Shown here: positions 35,875 to 46,630 of the stretch, piece after piece
Layout of the letters: every line of letters starts with the position of its first letter
Numbering within the stretch: position 1 is the stretch's first letter
DNA from: Pseudomonas oryzihabitans
GTDB taxonomy: Bacteria > Pseudomonadota > Gammaproteobacteria > Pseudomonadales > Pseudomonadaceae
Reading direction: 5' to 3'
DNA: 64,000 bases
NCBI RefSeq assembly: GCF_001518815.1
Contig: NZ_CP013987.1
Span: 1,281,001 to 1,345,000 of the forward strand
The notes under the pieces: model-generated
What the model was told of the DNA's origin: nothing
Databases searched by the model: none
Seen by the model: only the letters and a program-made list of their open reading frames with translations
Position numbers and translations under genes: made by a program

Positions 35875-36663
35875 ATGATTCCAGAGTCCCTTCAATCGGT
35901 ACGAGAATCCATGTCAGCCCCCACCGTATCCCGCCCCCGAAAAAGACCCCGTAGCCTGGCAGAAGAGGTCGTCGCGGTGCTGATCCAGCAGATCGGCGAT
36001 GGCCAGTTTCAGCCAGGCGACAAGCTCCCCACGGAATCGGCCATCATGCAGGCCCAAGGCGTGAGCCGCACCGTGGTACGCGAGGCCATCTCCCGACTGC
36101 AGGCCGGCGGCTATGTGGAGACCCGTCACGGCATAGGCACCTTCGTGCTGGAGCGACGCCCCGAGTCGCCGCTGCCAATCGATCTGGCGACCATCACCAC
36201 CCTCAAGGACGTCCTGGCAATGCTCGAATTGCGCATCAGCCTGGAAGTCGAGGCAGCCGGCCTCGCGGCCCAACGTCGTTCCGCCGAGCAATTGCAGACG
36301 ATGTGGACCTTGCTGGAAAACATGCGCACCGGTGTCGAGCAGCCCGACCGCGCGGTAAGCGCCGACCTGGAGTTGCACCTGTTGATCGCCAGCTCCACCG
36401 GCAATCGCTATTTCAGCGACATCATGGGTTACCTCGGCACGGTGCTGATTCCCCGTACCCGACTCAATTCCGCCTATCTCGCCCACGATGACCAGCAGCG
36501 CTACCAGAGCCGGCTGGACGCCGAGCATGAAGCCATCGTCCAGGCCATCGAAGACGGTGATCTGGAGGCGGCTCGTTCGGCCATGCGTCTGCACCTGAGC
36601 AACAGTCGCGAGCGCCTGAGACGCGCTCATGAAGAGATGGAGCGTCAGGCGGAAGGGGCGTGA
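35875..36663 (+). CDS. GntR/FadR-family (FCD domain) transcriptional regulator
   Basis: The 262-residue regulator has an N-terminal winged helix (LAEEVVAVLIQQIGDGQFQ, then GVSRTVVREAISRLQAGGYV) and an all-helical FCD ligand domain (LELRISLEVEAAGLAAQR, LHLLIASSTGNRYF, HEAIVQAIEDGD with metal-site histidines). FCD regulators respond to sugar acids or organic acids. The gene lies directly upstream of kdgD in the same direction, so it is probably its regulator. The ATG at 35875 was chosen because AGGAGG lies eight bases before it. Confidence 0.92.
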   Translation: MIPESLQSVRESMSAPTVSRPRKRPRSLAEEVVAVLIQQIGDGQFQPGDKLPTESAIMQAQGVSRTVVREAISRLQAGGYVETRHGIGTFVLERRPESPLPIDLATITTLKDVLAMLELRISLEVEAAGLAAQRRSAEQLQTMWTLLENMRTGVEQPDRAVSADLELHLLIASSTGNRYFSDIMGYLGTVLIPRTRLNSAYLAHDDQQRYQSRLDAEHEAIVQAIEDGDLEAARSAMRLHLSNSRERLRRAHEEMERQAEGA

Positions 36664-36726
36664 AACCAGGCATTAATCTGGCGATACGCATTTTCATGGT
36701 AGGGGCTTGCCCCTTCCACAAGAGAG

Positions 36727-36746
36727 GTTGTACGATGACTTACAAC
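36727..36746 (+). promoter_or_regulatory. Putative operator of the GntR regulator before kdgD
   Basis: GTTGTA and TACAAC form a 6-bp inverted repeat around eight bases in the kdgD 5' region. FadR-type regulators bind similar TTGTA-n-TACAA arms. Position between the regulator and kdgD supports a repressor site. It was found by eye. Confidence 0.45.
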
Positions 36747-36796
36747 AGGTAGCGGACGCGCCGCACCTCAGTCCAACCTACGCCGAGGCACTCAAG

Positions 36797-37708
36797 ATGA
36801 CTCCACAAGAACTCAAACACGTCCTCTCTTCCGGTCTGCTGTCCTTCCCGCTGACCGACTTCGATGCCAATGGCGACTTCCGTCCCGATACCTATGCCAA
36901 GCGCCTGGAGTGGCTGGCCCCCTACGGCGCTACCGCGCTGTTCGCGGCTGGCGGCACTGGTGAATTCTTCTCGCTGGAAGCCAGCGAATACAGCGGCATC
37001 ATCAAGACCGCCGTGGACACCTGCCAGGGCAGCGTGCCGATTCTCGCTGGCGTCGGCGGCTCCACTCGCCAGGCCATCGCCTATGCCCAGGAAGCCGAGC
37101 GCCTGGGTGCCAAGGGTCTGTTGCTGCTGCCGCACTACCTGACCGAAGCCAGTCAGGACGGCGTCGCCGCCCATGTCGAGGCCGTCTGCAAATCGGTCAA
37201 GATCGGCGTAGTGGTCTACAATCGCAACGTCTGCCGCCTGCAGCCCCATCATCTGGAGCAGCTGGCCGAGCGTTGCCCTAACCTGATCGGCTACAAGGAC
37301 GGCCTGGGTGACATCGAGCTGATGGTCGCCATCCGCCGCCGTCTGGGTGATCGCTTCAGCTACCTGGGCGGTCTGCCCACCGCCGAAGTCTATGCCGCCG
37401 CCTACAAGGCGCTGGGCGTACCGGTCTATTCGTCGGCCGTATTCAACTTCGTGCCCAAGACCGCCGTGCAGTTCTACGAAGCCATCGCCCGTGACGACCA
37501 CGAGGCTGTCGGCAAGCTGATCGACGACTTCTTCCTGCCGTACCTGGAGATCCGCAACCGCTGCGCCGGTTACGCCGTGAGCATCGTCAAGGCGGGCGCC
37601 AAGATCGCCGGTTACGATGCCGGTCCCGTACGCACCCCGCTGACCGATCTCAAGCAGGACGAGTACGAGCAGCTGGCTGCACTGATGGACAAGCTCGGCC
37701 CGCAGTAA
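36797..37708 (+). CDS. kdgD: 5-dehydro-4-deoxyglucarate dehydratase
   Basis: KdgD converts 5-keto-4-deoxy-D-glucarate to 2-oxoglutarate semialdehyde with release of water and CO2, in D-glucarate and galactarate breakdown. The 303-residue protein is of the DHDPS/NAL aldolase superfamily. The Schiff-base lysine is K167 ([10 protein letters not shown]) and the tyrosine Y141 (VVVYNRNV). GGTGEFFSL is the substrate-binding loop. The start [10 protein letters not shown] is preferred; the open frame runs upstream without a good ribosome site. Other genes of the pathway are not in this window. Confidence 0.93.
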   Translation: MTPQELKHVLSSGLLSFPLTDFDANGDFRPDTYAKRLEWLAPYGATALFAAGGTGEFFSLEASEYSGIIKTAVDTCQGSVPILAGVGGSTRQAIAYAQEAERLGAKGLLLLPHYLTEASQDGVAAHVEAVCKSVKIGVVVYNRNVCRLQPHHLEQLAERCPNLIGYKDGLGDIELMVAIRRRLGDRFSYLGGLPTAEVYAAAYKALGVPVYSSAVFNFVPKTAVQFYEAIARDDHEAVGKLIDDFFLPYLEIRNRCAGYAVSIVKAGAKIAGYDAGPVRTPLTDLKQDEYEQLAALMDKLGPQ

Positions 37709-37754
37709 GGTCCAGCGCCTGAGAGGGCTATCAAGCACCTCTCCTCAGTTGCTT

Positions 37755-37788
37755 GCCCGCGACCAGTTGTCTGGTCGCGGGCTTTTTT
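37755..37788 (+). terminator. Intrinsic terminator after kdgD
   Basis: GCCCGCGACCAG (37755-37766), loop TTGT and CTGGTCGCGGGC form a perfect 12-bp stem, followed by TTTTTT. It is a strong Rho-independent terminator. The next 190 bp to the following gene contain no other feature I recognise. Confidence 0.95.
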
Positions 37789-37984
37789 CTGCCCGCGTCT
37801 CAAGGCGCTGGTAGAGCGCTCAAGGCCCTGAGGCGGCGAGGCTCGCCTGGCTTAAGGCGATCCTAAGGGCGGGTGGGCAGACTGGATTGCACGCCGCGCC
37901 TGGGTCGCGAAGCCGTTAGGGTAGGGGAGCTGGTGCCTTGGTGCAGGCGCTTCTTGAGCAACGTCCAGCCAGAGGGTCCCTGTC

Positions 37985-39004
37985 ATGAGTGCCGCCCTGC
38001 TGTTTATCGCCCTCGCCGCGACACCTGGGCATGCGACCTGCCTGGCCGCCAAGCCGCCCTCGGCCGCTGCGCTGACGCGGTCGGTCGGCAACCCTCCAGC
38101 TCCCACGCCTCAGGCGCTGCCGATCATCCATACCGCGGGGACGCTGCCTCATACGGGCATCCACGATCAGTCCACGGCGGCCGTGCGCGATTTCGGCTAT
38201 ATGCTCGACTTGGCGCTGGCCTGGCGAGATAACCACGATGCCGCGGCCCTGGCGCGGCTGGCAGGCTATCTCGATGCCTGGATACCGCTATATCGGCCCA
38301 GCTTCCAACCCATCGACGAGACCAACCTGGGCATGCTCATCGCGGCCTATCGGTTGACCGCGACGAACCTTCCGGCGCCAACGGCCCGGCGCACCCGCGC
38401 CTTCATCGAGGCACTGGCTCAGGGGTATCTGCAGCAAATGGAGGCGCACCGCGGCGAAGACCGGGGCGTCTGGAGCAACAACTGGCAGAGCCACAGGATC
38501 AAGCTGGTGACCCTGGCGGCCAGCGCCCTGGATGACCGGGCACTGTTTGCCCGGGCGCGGGCGGCCTTCGTCACCCAGCTGGCGGTTAACATCAAACCCG
38601 ATGGCGAGGTGCTCGACTTCAGCGAGCGCGATGCCTTGCACTATGTCGTCTACGATCTCGAACCGCTGGTGCTGGCTGCCGCAGTGGCCCGGGGGCGTGG
38701 CGAGGACTGGCTACGGCTGCCGGGCCGTGAAGGGCAGACCCTGGCCGCGGCGCTCGACTGGCTGCTGCCCTATGCGCAAGGCCAGCGCAGCCATGAAGAA
38801 TTCCGCCATACGACGGTGCGCTTCGATGTGCAGCGGGCCGAGGCCGGGCTGCCAGGCTATGCGGGGGTCTGGGATCCGAAAGGCGCCAGGACGCTGTACT
38901 GGTCGGCCAGTCTGCTTGACCCGCGCTACGTAGCCATTGCCCAGAAGCTTGCCGCCGCGCCACCGCGGATGCTGTGGGCCTATGCCCCGGCCTGTCAGGG
39001 CTAG
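37985..39004 (+). CDS. Alginate lyase-family (PL5-like) secreted protein
   Basis: The 339-residue protein has a signal peptide (AALLFIALAATPGHA) and the helical fold of the alginate lyase family: SNNWQSHRIKLVTLAA (the conserved asparagine-histidine region), then INIKPDGEVLDFSERDALHY-like blocks, and YVVYDLEPLVLAA. The usual NNH of AlgL reads NNW...H here, so the active site may differ. It may depolymerise a polyuronate in the periplasm or bind it. It is not in an alginate operon and stands alone between kdgD and rlpA. Confidence 0.7.
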   Translation: MSAALLFIALAATPGHATCLAAKPPSAAALTRSVGNPPAPTPQALPIIHTAGTLPHTGIHDQSTAAVRDFGYMLDLALAWRDNHDAAALARLAGYLDAWIPLYRPSFQPIDETNLGMLIAAYRLTATNLPAPTARRTRAFIEALAQGYLQQMEAHRGEDRGVWSNNWQSHRIKLVTLAASALDDRALFARARAAFVTQLAVNIKPDGEVLDFSERDALHYVVYDLEPLVLAAAVARGRGEDWLRLPGREGQTLAAALDWLLPYAQGQRSHEEFRHTTVRFDVQRAEAGLPGYAGVWDPKGARTLYWSASLLDPRYVAIAQKLAAAPPRMLWAYAPACQG

Positions 39005-39025
39005 CCCGGGCTGGACCTGAGAGTC

Positions 39026-39424
39026 TCAGTCCAGGCTGCGGATGCTGACCCTGGAGGTACCGTCGGCCACCATATCGAGCCGATCGGCCGCGCTGCGCGA
39101 CAGGTCGATCACGCGCCGGCGCACCGTCGGGCCGCGATCATTGATGCGGACCACCACGCTGCGGCCGTTGGCCAGGTTGATGACCTGGACGCGGGTACCG
39201 AAGGGCAGGGTGCGATGGGCGGCGGTCAGGGCGTTGGGGTCGTACTTCTCGCCGCTGGCGGTGCGGCGGCCGGCGTGCCACTTGGAGTAGAAGGACGCCA
39301 TGCCGGTGTCCTGATAGTCATGGGCCGCGCTGGAGGACAGCGGTGGCGGGAAGCTCTCATGACTGGCGCAACCGGCGAACAGCAGGACCAGCGACAGCAG
39401 TCCAACGCGGTGGATCCGATGCAT
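39026..39424 (-). CDS. RlpA-like lipoprotein, double-psi beta-barrel
   Basis: The 132-residue lipoprotein has a signal with LFAGC lipobox and a single RlpA double-psi beta-barrel domain: MASFYSKWHAGRRTASGEKY, LTAAHRTLPFGTRVQV and VVRINDRGPTVRRRVIDLS, where D of NDRGP is the likely catalytic acid. It lacks the SPOR domain of full-length RlpA. Such proteins are septal or envelope lytic transglycosylases, or relatives of unknown activity. The start at 39424 follows AGGAGG with eight bases between. Confidence 0.88.
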   Translation of the reverse strand: MHRIHRVGLLSLVLLFAGCASHESFPPPLSSSAAHDYQDTGMASFYSKWHAGRRTASGEKYDPNALTAAHRTLPFGTRVQVINLANGRSVVVRINDRGPTVRRRVIDLSRSAADRLDMVADGTSRVSIRSLD

Positions 39425-39513
39425 CTCGATGCCTCCTGGCAAAACGACCGGCAGCAGCTTAAGGGCTCGAACCGAGACTGTCAGCCCCGGTCCGTTACCC
39501 CGTGCGACTGCCG

Positions 39514-40962
39514 TCAGCCTTCCAGTTTCTGCTTGAGCAACTGGTTGACCTGGCCGGGGTTGGCCTTGCCCTTGGAAGCCTTCATCGCCTGGCCGACGAA
39601 GAAGCCGAACATTTTGCCGCGCTTGGCTTCGTCACTGGCGCGGTATTGCTCGACCTGGGCGGCATTGGCGGCCAGGACCTCGTCCAGCATGGCCTCGATG
39701 GCGCCGCTGTCAGTGACCTGCTTGAGGCCCTTGGCTTCGATGATGGCATCGGCACTCTCGCCTTCGCCGGCGGCCAGGGCTTCGAACACCATCTTGGCGA
39801 TCTTGCCGGAGATGGTGTCGTCCTTGATGCGCAGGATCAGGCCGCCCAGCTGGGCCGCGTTCACCGGTGCCTGGCCGATCTCCAGGTCCTGCTTGTTGAG
39901 CAGGCTGGACAGGTCGCCCATCACCCAGTTGGCGGCCAGCTTGGCATCACCGCTCACCTGCTGGACTTCCTCGAAGTAGTCGGCCAACTCGCGGCTGGCG
40001 GACAACACGCTGGCGTCATAGACCGACAGGCCGTACTCACGCTGGAAGCGGTCGCGCTTTTCGGTCGGCAACTCAGGCAACTGGCTGCGCACCTCGGCCA
40101 GGAAGGCTGGCTCGATCACGACCGGCAGCAGGTCGGGGCAGGGGAAGTAACGGTAGTCGTTGGCTTCTTCCTTGCTCCGCATGGAGCGGGTCTCGTCCTT
40201 GTTGGGATCGTACAGGCGGGTTTCCTGCACCACCTTGCCACCGTCCTCGATGAGTTCGATCTGGCGCTGAACTTCGTGGTTGATGGCCTTCTCGATGAAG
40301 CGGAAGGAGTTGACGTTCTTGATCTCGGCGCGGGTGCCGAAGGCTTCCTGACCCTTGGGGCGCACCGAGACGTTGCAGTCGCAACGCAGCGAGCCCTCGG
40401 CCATGTTGCCGTCGCAGATACCCAGGTAGCGCACCAGGGCGTGGATGGCCTTGACGTAGGCCACGGCTTCCTTGGCGCTGCGGATGTCCGGCTCGGAGAC
40501 GATCTCCAGCAGGGGGGTGCCGGCGCGGTTCAGGTCGATGCCGCTCATACCGTGGAAGTCTTCGTGCAGGCTCTTGCCGGCGTCCTCTTCCAGGTGCGCG
40601 CGGGTGATGCCGATACGCTTGACGGTGCCGTCTTCCAGGGTGATGTCCAGGTGGCCCTTGCCGACGATGGGATGATCCATCTGGCTGGTCTGGTAGCCCT
40701 TGGGCAGGTCCGGGTAGAAGTAGTTCTTGCGCGCGAAGACGTTGCGCTCGGCGATCTCGGCATCGATGGCCAGACCGAACTTGCAGGCCATGCGCACGGC
40801 CTCGGCGTTGAGCACCGGCAGGGTGCCGGGCATGCCCAGGTCGACCAGGCTGGCGTGGGCGTTGGGCTCGGCGCCGAAGCTGGTGGCGCTGCCGGAGAAA
40901 ATCTTCGATTGGGTGCTGAGCTGAGCGTGGATCTCAAGCCCGATCACGGTTTCCCATTGCAT
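39514..40962 (-). CDS. gatB: Asp/Glu-tRNA amidotransferase subunit B
   Basis: GatB is the tRNA-binding and kinase subunit of the GatCAB enzyme that converts Glu-tRNA(Gln) and Asp-tRNA(Asn) to their amides. The 482-residue protein begins [20 protein letters not shown], the usual family start, and has the catalytic core FEVNVSVR-like segment [10 protein letters not shown] and the metal-site region [15 protein letters not shown]. The C-terminal tail domain ends [12 protein letters not shown]. It is the last of the gatCAB operon. Confidence 0.97.
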   Translation of the reverse strand: MQWETVIGLEIHAQLSTQSKIFSGSATSFGAEPNAHASLVDLGMPGTLPVLNAEAVRMACKFGLAIDAEIAERNVFARKNYFYPDLPKGYQTSQMDHPIVGKGHLDITLEDGTVKRIGITRAHLEEDAGKSLHEDFHGMSGIDLNRAGTPLLEIVSEPDIRSAKEAVAYVKAIHALVRYLGICDGNMAEGSLRCDCNVSVRPKGQEAFGTRAEIKNVNSFRFIEKAINHEVQRQIELIEDGGKVVQETRLYDPNKDETRSMRSKEEANDYRYFPCPDLLPVVIEPAFLAEVRSQLPELPTEKRDRFQREYGLSVYDASVLSASRELADYFEEVQQVSGDAKLAANWVMGDLSSLLNKQDLEIGQAPVNAAQLGGLILRIKDDTISGKIAKMVFEALAAGEGESADAIIEAKGLKQVTDSGAIEAMLDEVLAANAAQVEQYRASDEAKRGKMFGFFVGQAMKASKGKANPGQVNQLLKQKLEG

Positions 40963-40976
40963 GTCTCTATCCTTCC

Positions 40977-42428
40977 TCAGAAGCCGCTCGGCGCCTGGCG
41001 ATGCCAGTCGCTGACCTGCTGGTACTGGTGGGCGACGTTGAGTAGACGGCCTTCCTGGAAATAGTTGCCGAGCAGTTGCACGCCCACCGGCAGGCCATCG
41101 ACGAAGCCGGCCGGCATCGACAGGCCGGGGATGCCGGCGAGGTTGGCGGTGATGGTGTAGATGTCTTCGAGATAGGCGGAGACCGGGTCACCACCCTTTT
41201 CGCCGAGCTTCCAGGCCAGGTTCGGCGTGGTCGGGCCGAGGATGACGTCGACCTCGGCGAAGGCCGCGACAAAGTCGTTCTTGATCAGCCGGCGGATGCG
41301 CTGCGCCTTGAGGTAATAGGCGTCGTAGTAGCCAGCCGACAGGGCGTAGGTGCCGACCATGATGCGGCGCTTCACCTCGGCGCCGAAGCCTTCGCCGCGG
41401 GATCTCTTGTAGAGATCTTCCAGGTTGACCGGATTTTCGCAGCGATAGCCGAAGCGCACGCCGTCGAAGCGCGACAGGTTGGAGCTGGCCTCGGCCGGGG
41501 CGATGACGTAGTAGGCCGGGATGGCGTGCTGCAGGTTGGGCAGGGAGATGTCCTTGACGGTGGCGCCGAGCTTCTTCAGCTCCTCGACCACGGCCAGTAC
41601 CTTCTCACCGATGCGGGCATCGAGACCGGCGCCGAAGTATTCCCTTGGCAGGCCGATGCGCAGGCCGGTCAGCGGCTGCTGCAGGGCGGCACGGTAGTCG
41701 TCCACCGGCTGATCGACGCTGGTGGAATCCTTGGGGTCGAAGCCGGCCATGGCCTGCAAGAGCAGGGCGCAGTCCTCGGCGGTGCGTGCCAGCGGACCGC
41801 CCTGGTCGAGGCTGGAGGCGTAGGCGATCATGCCCCAGCGCGAGACACGGCCATAGGTAGGCTTGATGCCGGTGAGGTTAGTCAGGGCCGCCGGCTGGCG
41901 GATCGAGCCGCCGGTGTCGGTGCCGGTGGCAGCCGGCAACAGCCGCGCGGCCACGGCAGCGGCGGAGCCGCCGGAAGAGCCGCCAGGCACCCGGGTGACG
42001 TCCCAGGGATTCTTCACCGGGCCGTAGTGGCTGGATTCGTTGGCCGAACCCATGGCGAATTCGTCCATGTTCAGCTTGCCGAGGGAGACGGTGCCGGCCG
42101 CGGCCAGCCTCTCCACCACGGTGGCGTCGTAGGGTGCCTTGAAGCCAGTGAGGATCTTCGAGCCGCAGCTGGTCAGCACGCCCTGGGTGCAGAACAGGTC
42201 CTTGTGGGCGAGGGGCGCGCCCAGCAGGGCGCCCGTCTCGCCGGCGGCGCGGCGGGCATCGGCAGCGCGCGCCTGTTCCAGGGCCTGCTCGGCGGTCACG
42301 GTGATGAAACTGTTGAGCTGGGGATCGAGCTGCTCGATCCGCTGCAGCAGCTCGCCGGTCAGTTCTTCGGCAGAAAAATCCTTCGCGGCCAGGGCGGCGG
42401 CGATCTCGGTCAGGGTCAGCTGATGCAT
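40977..42428 (-). CDS. gatA: Asp/Glu-tRNA amidotransferase subunit A
   Basis: GatA releases ammonia from glutamine for GatB. The 483-residue amidase-signature enzyme has the Ser-cisSer-Lys triad at K76 (LAHKDLF), S151 (PGGSSGGS) and S175 (TDTGGS), the nucleophile being S175. It lies between gatC (8 bp) and gatB (14 bp), and all three are probably translated from one m[16 protein letters not shown] was chosen as the start; the frame goes four codons further to a GTG. Confidence 0.97.
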   Translation of the reverse strand: MHQLTLTEIAAALAAKDFSAEELTGELLQRIEQLDPQLNSFITVTAEQALEQARAADARRAAGETGALLGAPLAHKDLFCTQGVLTSCGSKILTGFKAPYDATVVERLAAAGTVSLGKLNMDEFAMGSANESSHYGPVKNPWDVTRVPGGSSGGSAAAVAARLLPAATGTDTGGSIRQPAALTNLTGIKPTYGRVSRWGMIAYASSLDQGGPLARTAEDCALLLQAMAGFDPKDSTSVDQPVDDYRAALQQPLTGLRIGLPREYFGAGLDARIGEKVLAVVEELKKLGATVKDISLPNLQHAIPAYYVIAPAEASSNLSRFDGVRFGYRCENPVNLEDLYKRSRGEGFGAEVKRRIMVGTYALSAGYYDAYYLKAQRIRRLIKNDFVAAFAEVDVILGPTTPNLAWKLGEKGGDPVSAYLEDIYTITANLAGIPGLSMPAGFVDGLPVGVQLLGNYFQEGRLLNVAHQYQQVSDWHRQAPSGF

Positions 42429-42436
42429 GTCGTGTC

Positions 42437-42724
42437 TCACTCGATCACCTTGGGAACCAGGTACAGCCCGGCTTCCACGGCCGGGGCGATGGCCTGGTAG
42501 GCCGCGCGCCGGTCGCCTTCGGTAGCCTGGTCGGGCCGCAGGCGCTGGGTGGCTTCCAGCGGGTGGGCAAGGGGGGCTATGTCCGCGGTGTCCACGGCCT
42601 GCATCTGGTCGACGAGGCCGAGGATGTCGTTGAGGGTAGCGGTGGTAGCGGCGAGATCCGCCTCGTCGAGACCCAGGCGGGCCAGGTGAGCGATCTTTTC
42701 GACGTCGGTGCGTTCGAGCGCCAT
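42437..42724 (-). CDS. gatC: Asp/Glu-tRNA amidotransferase subunit C
   Basis: The 95-residue subunit joins GatA and GatB. It has the family start [17 protein letters not shown], the middle [16 protein letters not shown] and the C-terminal region [16 protein letters not shown]. The first gene of gatCAB is divergent from mreB, with a 231-bp shared promoter region. The start MALERTDV was chosen over a TTG four codons upstream. Confidence 0.95.
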   Translation of the reverse strand: MALERTDVEKIAHLARLGLDEADLAATTATLNDILGLVDQMQAVDTADIAPLAHPLEATQRLRPDQATEGDRRAAYQAIAPAVEAGLYLVPKVIE

Positions 42725-42946
42725 CGGCTTCTCCAAGCAGGAAGGCGGCGTGACCCAGTTGGCGGCCGCGTATGCTGGAGACGGGCTGGCGGGTCGGGCG
42801 CCGCGTTGAACGGGGGCTTAACGGCCCGGAAAAGCTCTCAATCTAGCATATCGGCGCCTTGCCCTAAATCCCCGCGATTGTTAGAGTCTGCCGCACTTTT
42901 TTACCCGCACGTTTGTCCTGTCGCGTGCCTGCTTGTCACCGCCTAG

Positions 42947-43999
<1,053 letters not shown>

Positions 44000-44047
44000 G
44001 GCAGTTCCAGGCTACAGGCCCCGCTCCGGTCGCCCCAGGCTACCGGG

Positions 44048-45274
44048 GTGCCGGGCGCGTTCTGCGAGGAACTCACCATCAAGCCGATTTTCAGCAAAGG
44101 CCCAGCGCTGGGCATTCGTCTGCTGATCCTGGCCGCCCTTTCGGTGGGTGTCATGGTCACCGACGCGCGTTTCGACTATCTGAAGCCGGTGCGCAGCGAA
44201 CTGGCGCTGGTACTCTCGCCCCTCTATCAGGTGGCGGGCTTTCCCGTGCGCGCCTGGGAAGTTGTCAGCGACCAGTTTTCCAGCCGTACCGAGTTGATGG
44301 CGGAAAACGAAAGACTCAAGGCCGAGCAGCTCCTGCTGCAACGGCGACTGCAGAAGCTGGCCGCGCTCACCGAACAAAACGTACGCCTGCGCGAGCTGCT
44401 CAATTCCGCCGCCCTGGTGGACGACAAGGTGCTGGTTGGCGAGCTGATCGGCGTCGATCCCAATCCCTATACCCATCGCATCATCATCGACAAGGGCGCG
44501 AAGGACGGTGTCTTCGTCGGCCAACCGGTGCTCGACGCCAGTGGCCTGATGGGGCAGGTGGTGGAGGTGATGCCCTATTCGGCGCGCGTCCTGCTACTGA
44601 CCGACGTGACTCACAGCATTCCGGTGCAGGTCAATCGCAACGGCTTGCGCGCCATTGCCGCCGGCACCGGTAACCCCGAGCGCCTGGAGCTGCGCTATGT
44701 GGCCGATACCGCCGACATCAAGGAAGGCGACCTGCTGGTGAGCTCCGGGTTGGGGCAGCGTTTCCCGGCCGGTTATCCGGTGGCCACGGTGTCCAAGGTG
44801 ATCCACGACTCGGGGCAACCCTTCGCCGTGGTGCGCGCCATTCCCACCGCCAAGCTCAATCGCAGTCGCTACATGCTGCTGGTGTTCAGCGATACCCGCA
44901 CCCCGGAGCAACGCGCCAACGATGCCGCCGAGGCCCAGGAGGCGGCGGATCGCCATGCCGCCCAGCGCCCGGCCGCCGCCGCGAATCCGGCCCCCGCCGG
45001 AGCCTCCGCCGCGCAGCCGCCAGCTCCTGCTACGCCAGCGCCGAGCGCCGCCGCCAGCAGTCGCGCCGCGACCCCGACCAAGCCTCCGGCGACCCAGGGT
45101 AACACTGGGGCTCATCCGGCCACGCCGACCAAGCCACCTGCGGGTGCGAATGGCGCCGCGGCGCATCCTGCCACGCCAGCCAGGTCGCCCGCCCAACCGG
45201 CCACGACCGGTACCCAGGCACCACGTCGGGCCCAGCAGCCAGCCGCGGAATTGCCCGACGAGGGTGATCGTTGA
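44048..45274 (+). CDS. mreC: Rod-shape protein MreC
   Basis: MreC is a bitopic periplasmic organiser of the elongasome. The 408-residue frame has a transmembrane helix (GIRLLILAALSVGVMVT), a coiled coil (ELMAENERLKAEQLLLQRR) and the beta-barrel domain (VGELIGVDPNPYTHRI, GLMGQVVEVM). The tail from about residue 290 is an alanine, proline and threonine-rich low-complexity region with HPATPTKPPA and HPATPARSPA as repeated units, longer than usual. The GTG at 44048 has no obvious ribosome site. A GAGGA site (44066-44070) lies seven bases before an ATC at 44078, which encodes the point where many MreC proteins start (IKPIFSKGP). Confidence 0.93.
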   Translation: MPGAFCEELTIKPIFSKGPALGIRLLILAALSVGVMVTDARFDYLKPVRSELALVLSPLYQVAGFPVRAWEVVSDQFSSRTELMAENERLKAEQLLLQRRLQKLAALTEQNVRLRELLNSAALVDDKVLVGELIGVDPNPYTHRIIIDKGAKDGVFVGQPVLDASGLMGQVVEVMPYSARVLLLTDVTHSIPVQVNRNGLRAIAAGTGNPERLELRYVADTADIKEGDLLVSSGLGQRFPAGYPVATVSKVIHDSGQPFAVVRAIPTAKLNRSRYMLLVFSDTRTPEQRANDAAEAQEAADRHAAQRPAAAANPAPAGASAAQPPAPATPAPSAAASSRAATPTKPPATQGNTGAHPATPTKPPAGANGAAAHPATPARSPAQPATTGTQAPRRAQQPAAELPDEGDR

Positions 45275-45762
45275 TGGCGCTGCGCATCGGCCATAACGGG
45301 TGGGTGATCTGGCTCACCCTGCTGGTCGGGCTGCTGCTCTCCATCGTGCCCATGCCGGAATTCATGGAGATCGGTCGGCCGCTGTGGCTGGCCATGCTGC
45401 TGACCTTCTGGACCCTGGCCCTGCCGCACCGCGTCGGGCTGCTCACCGCCTGGGTGATGGGCATCGCCGAGGACGTGCTCTATGGCAGCCTGCTGGGGCA
45501 GACCGCCCTGGTGCTGAGCCTGGTCGTCTTCCTGGTCCGCTCCCTGGCGCAGCGGCTGCGCGCCTTTCCCGTCTGGCAACAGAGTTTCGTGCTGCTGGTG
45601 GTCTACGGTATCGCCCAGCTGCTGGCGCTGTGGCTCAACGCCCTGGCCGGCAGCCGGCCACCGACCCTGGTGTTTCTCACCCCCTCGCTGGTCAGCGCGC
45701 TGCTCTGGCCGTGGATCTATCTGCTGCTGCGCGGGCTGCGCCTCAGATTCGGTGTCACCTGA
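45274..45762 (+). CDS. mreD: Rod-shape protein MreD
   Basis: The 162-residue integral membrane protein has five to six hydrophobic segments and the family pattern (MPMPEFMEIGRPLWLAMLLTFW-like opening, GIAEDVLYGSLLGQTAL, LLALWLNALAG). It works with MreC and RodA/PBP2 in wall elongation. Its ATG overlaps the mreC stop by one base (TGATG). No terminator is seen in the 204 bp before maf. Confidence 0.95.
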   Translation: MALRIGHNGWVIWLTLLVGLLLSIVPMPEFMEIGRPLWLAMLLTFWTLALPHRVGLLTAWVMGIAEDVLYGSLLGQTALVLSLVVFLVRSLAQRLRAFPVWQQSFVLLVVYGIAQLLALWLNALAGSRPPTLVFLTPSLVSALLWPWIYLLLRGLRLRFGVT

Positions 45763-45817
45763 GGCGGTCTGAACCACCGCTGGGCGCAGGCAAGGCAGGC
45801 AAGACTCTCTGAGGACA

Positions 45818-45866
45818 CGGCGTTTACCAGTGATGAACGAGCCTTCCGAAGGGATGTTCAACGCCG
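45818..45866 (+). repeat. Nested hairpin between mreD and maf
   Basis: CGGCGTT (45818-45824) pairs with AACGCCG (45860-45866). Inside, TGAAC pairs with GTTCA, and CCTT-CCG-AAGG forms the tip. The structure may end or stabilise the mreD transcript. No U tract follows. The rest of this gap shows nothing else. Confidence 0.5.
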
Positions 45867-45966
45867 CATGACCGAGCGCAGGCTCTTTTCCCGCAAAGCC
45901 TAAGCTGGTTTCACCGGCGATGGGCTGGCATTCTCCCGTCATCCCCTCGTCATCTGGTTGTTGTCG

Positions 45967-46575
45967 ATGCCCCAGCTCTATCTCGCCTCCGCCTCGCCAC
46001 GGCGTGCCGAACTGCTCGAACAGATCGGCGTCGCCTTCCAGAAAGTCGCCGCGACGGTGGACGAAACCCCTCATCCGGGGGAGGCGGCGGACGCCTATGT
46101 CGAGCGCCTGGCCCGGGCCAAGGCGGCCATGGGCCGGCAAGTACTGGCCGGCGCCTCCGATGGCTGTGTCATTGGCGCCGACACCTGCGTGGTGCTCGAT
46201 GACCAACTGCTCGGCAAGCCCCGCGATCGCGCCGAGGCGCTGGCCATGCTCAACGCCCTCGGTGGTCGACGGCATCGGGTGGTGACCGGCGTTGCCGTGG
46301 CCGATGGCGAGCGCTGTCTGAGTCGCGTGGTCGCCGCGGAGGTGGAGTTTCGTCCCCTGGCCCCCGGTGAAGCCGAACGCTACTGGGACACCGGCGAGCC
46401 GGCCGACAAGGCCGGCAGCTATGCCATCCAGGGTGCCGGCGCGGTCTTCGTTCGCGGACTGCAAGGCAGCTACAGCGCCGTCGTAGGGCTGCCGCTGTGC
46501 GAAACCGCGGAACTGCTGAGCGCTTTCGCCATCCCTTGTTGGCGGCCTGTCGGACGGCCGACCGCTCAGTCTTGA
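45967..46575 (+). CDS. maf: Maf-family nucleotide pyrophosphatase (YhdE type)
   Basis: The 202-residue enzyme hydrolyses non-canonical or modified nucleoside triphosphates; YhdE-type proteins prefer dTTP and UTP. It has the family start [19 protein letters not shown], the central [18 protein letters not shown] and the end [11 protein letters not shown]. The ATG at 45967 was chosen. The next gene is rng, 55 bp away, as in other pseudomonads. Confidence 0.95.
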   Translation: MPQLYLASASPRRAELLEQIGVAFQKVAATVDETPHPGEAADAYVERLARAKAAMGRQVLAGASDGCVIGADTCVVLDDQLLGKPRDRAEALAMLNALGGRRHRVVTGVAVADGERCLSRVVAAEVEFRPLAPGEAERYWDTGEPADKAGSYAIQGAGAVFVRGLQGSYSAVVGLPLCETAELLSAFAIPCWRPVGRPTAQS

Positions 46576-46630
46576 GGTCCCTGGTATCCCGGTCCTCATT
46601 CCGCCCCTCCACGTCGTCCAAGAGTCCTCC

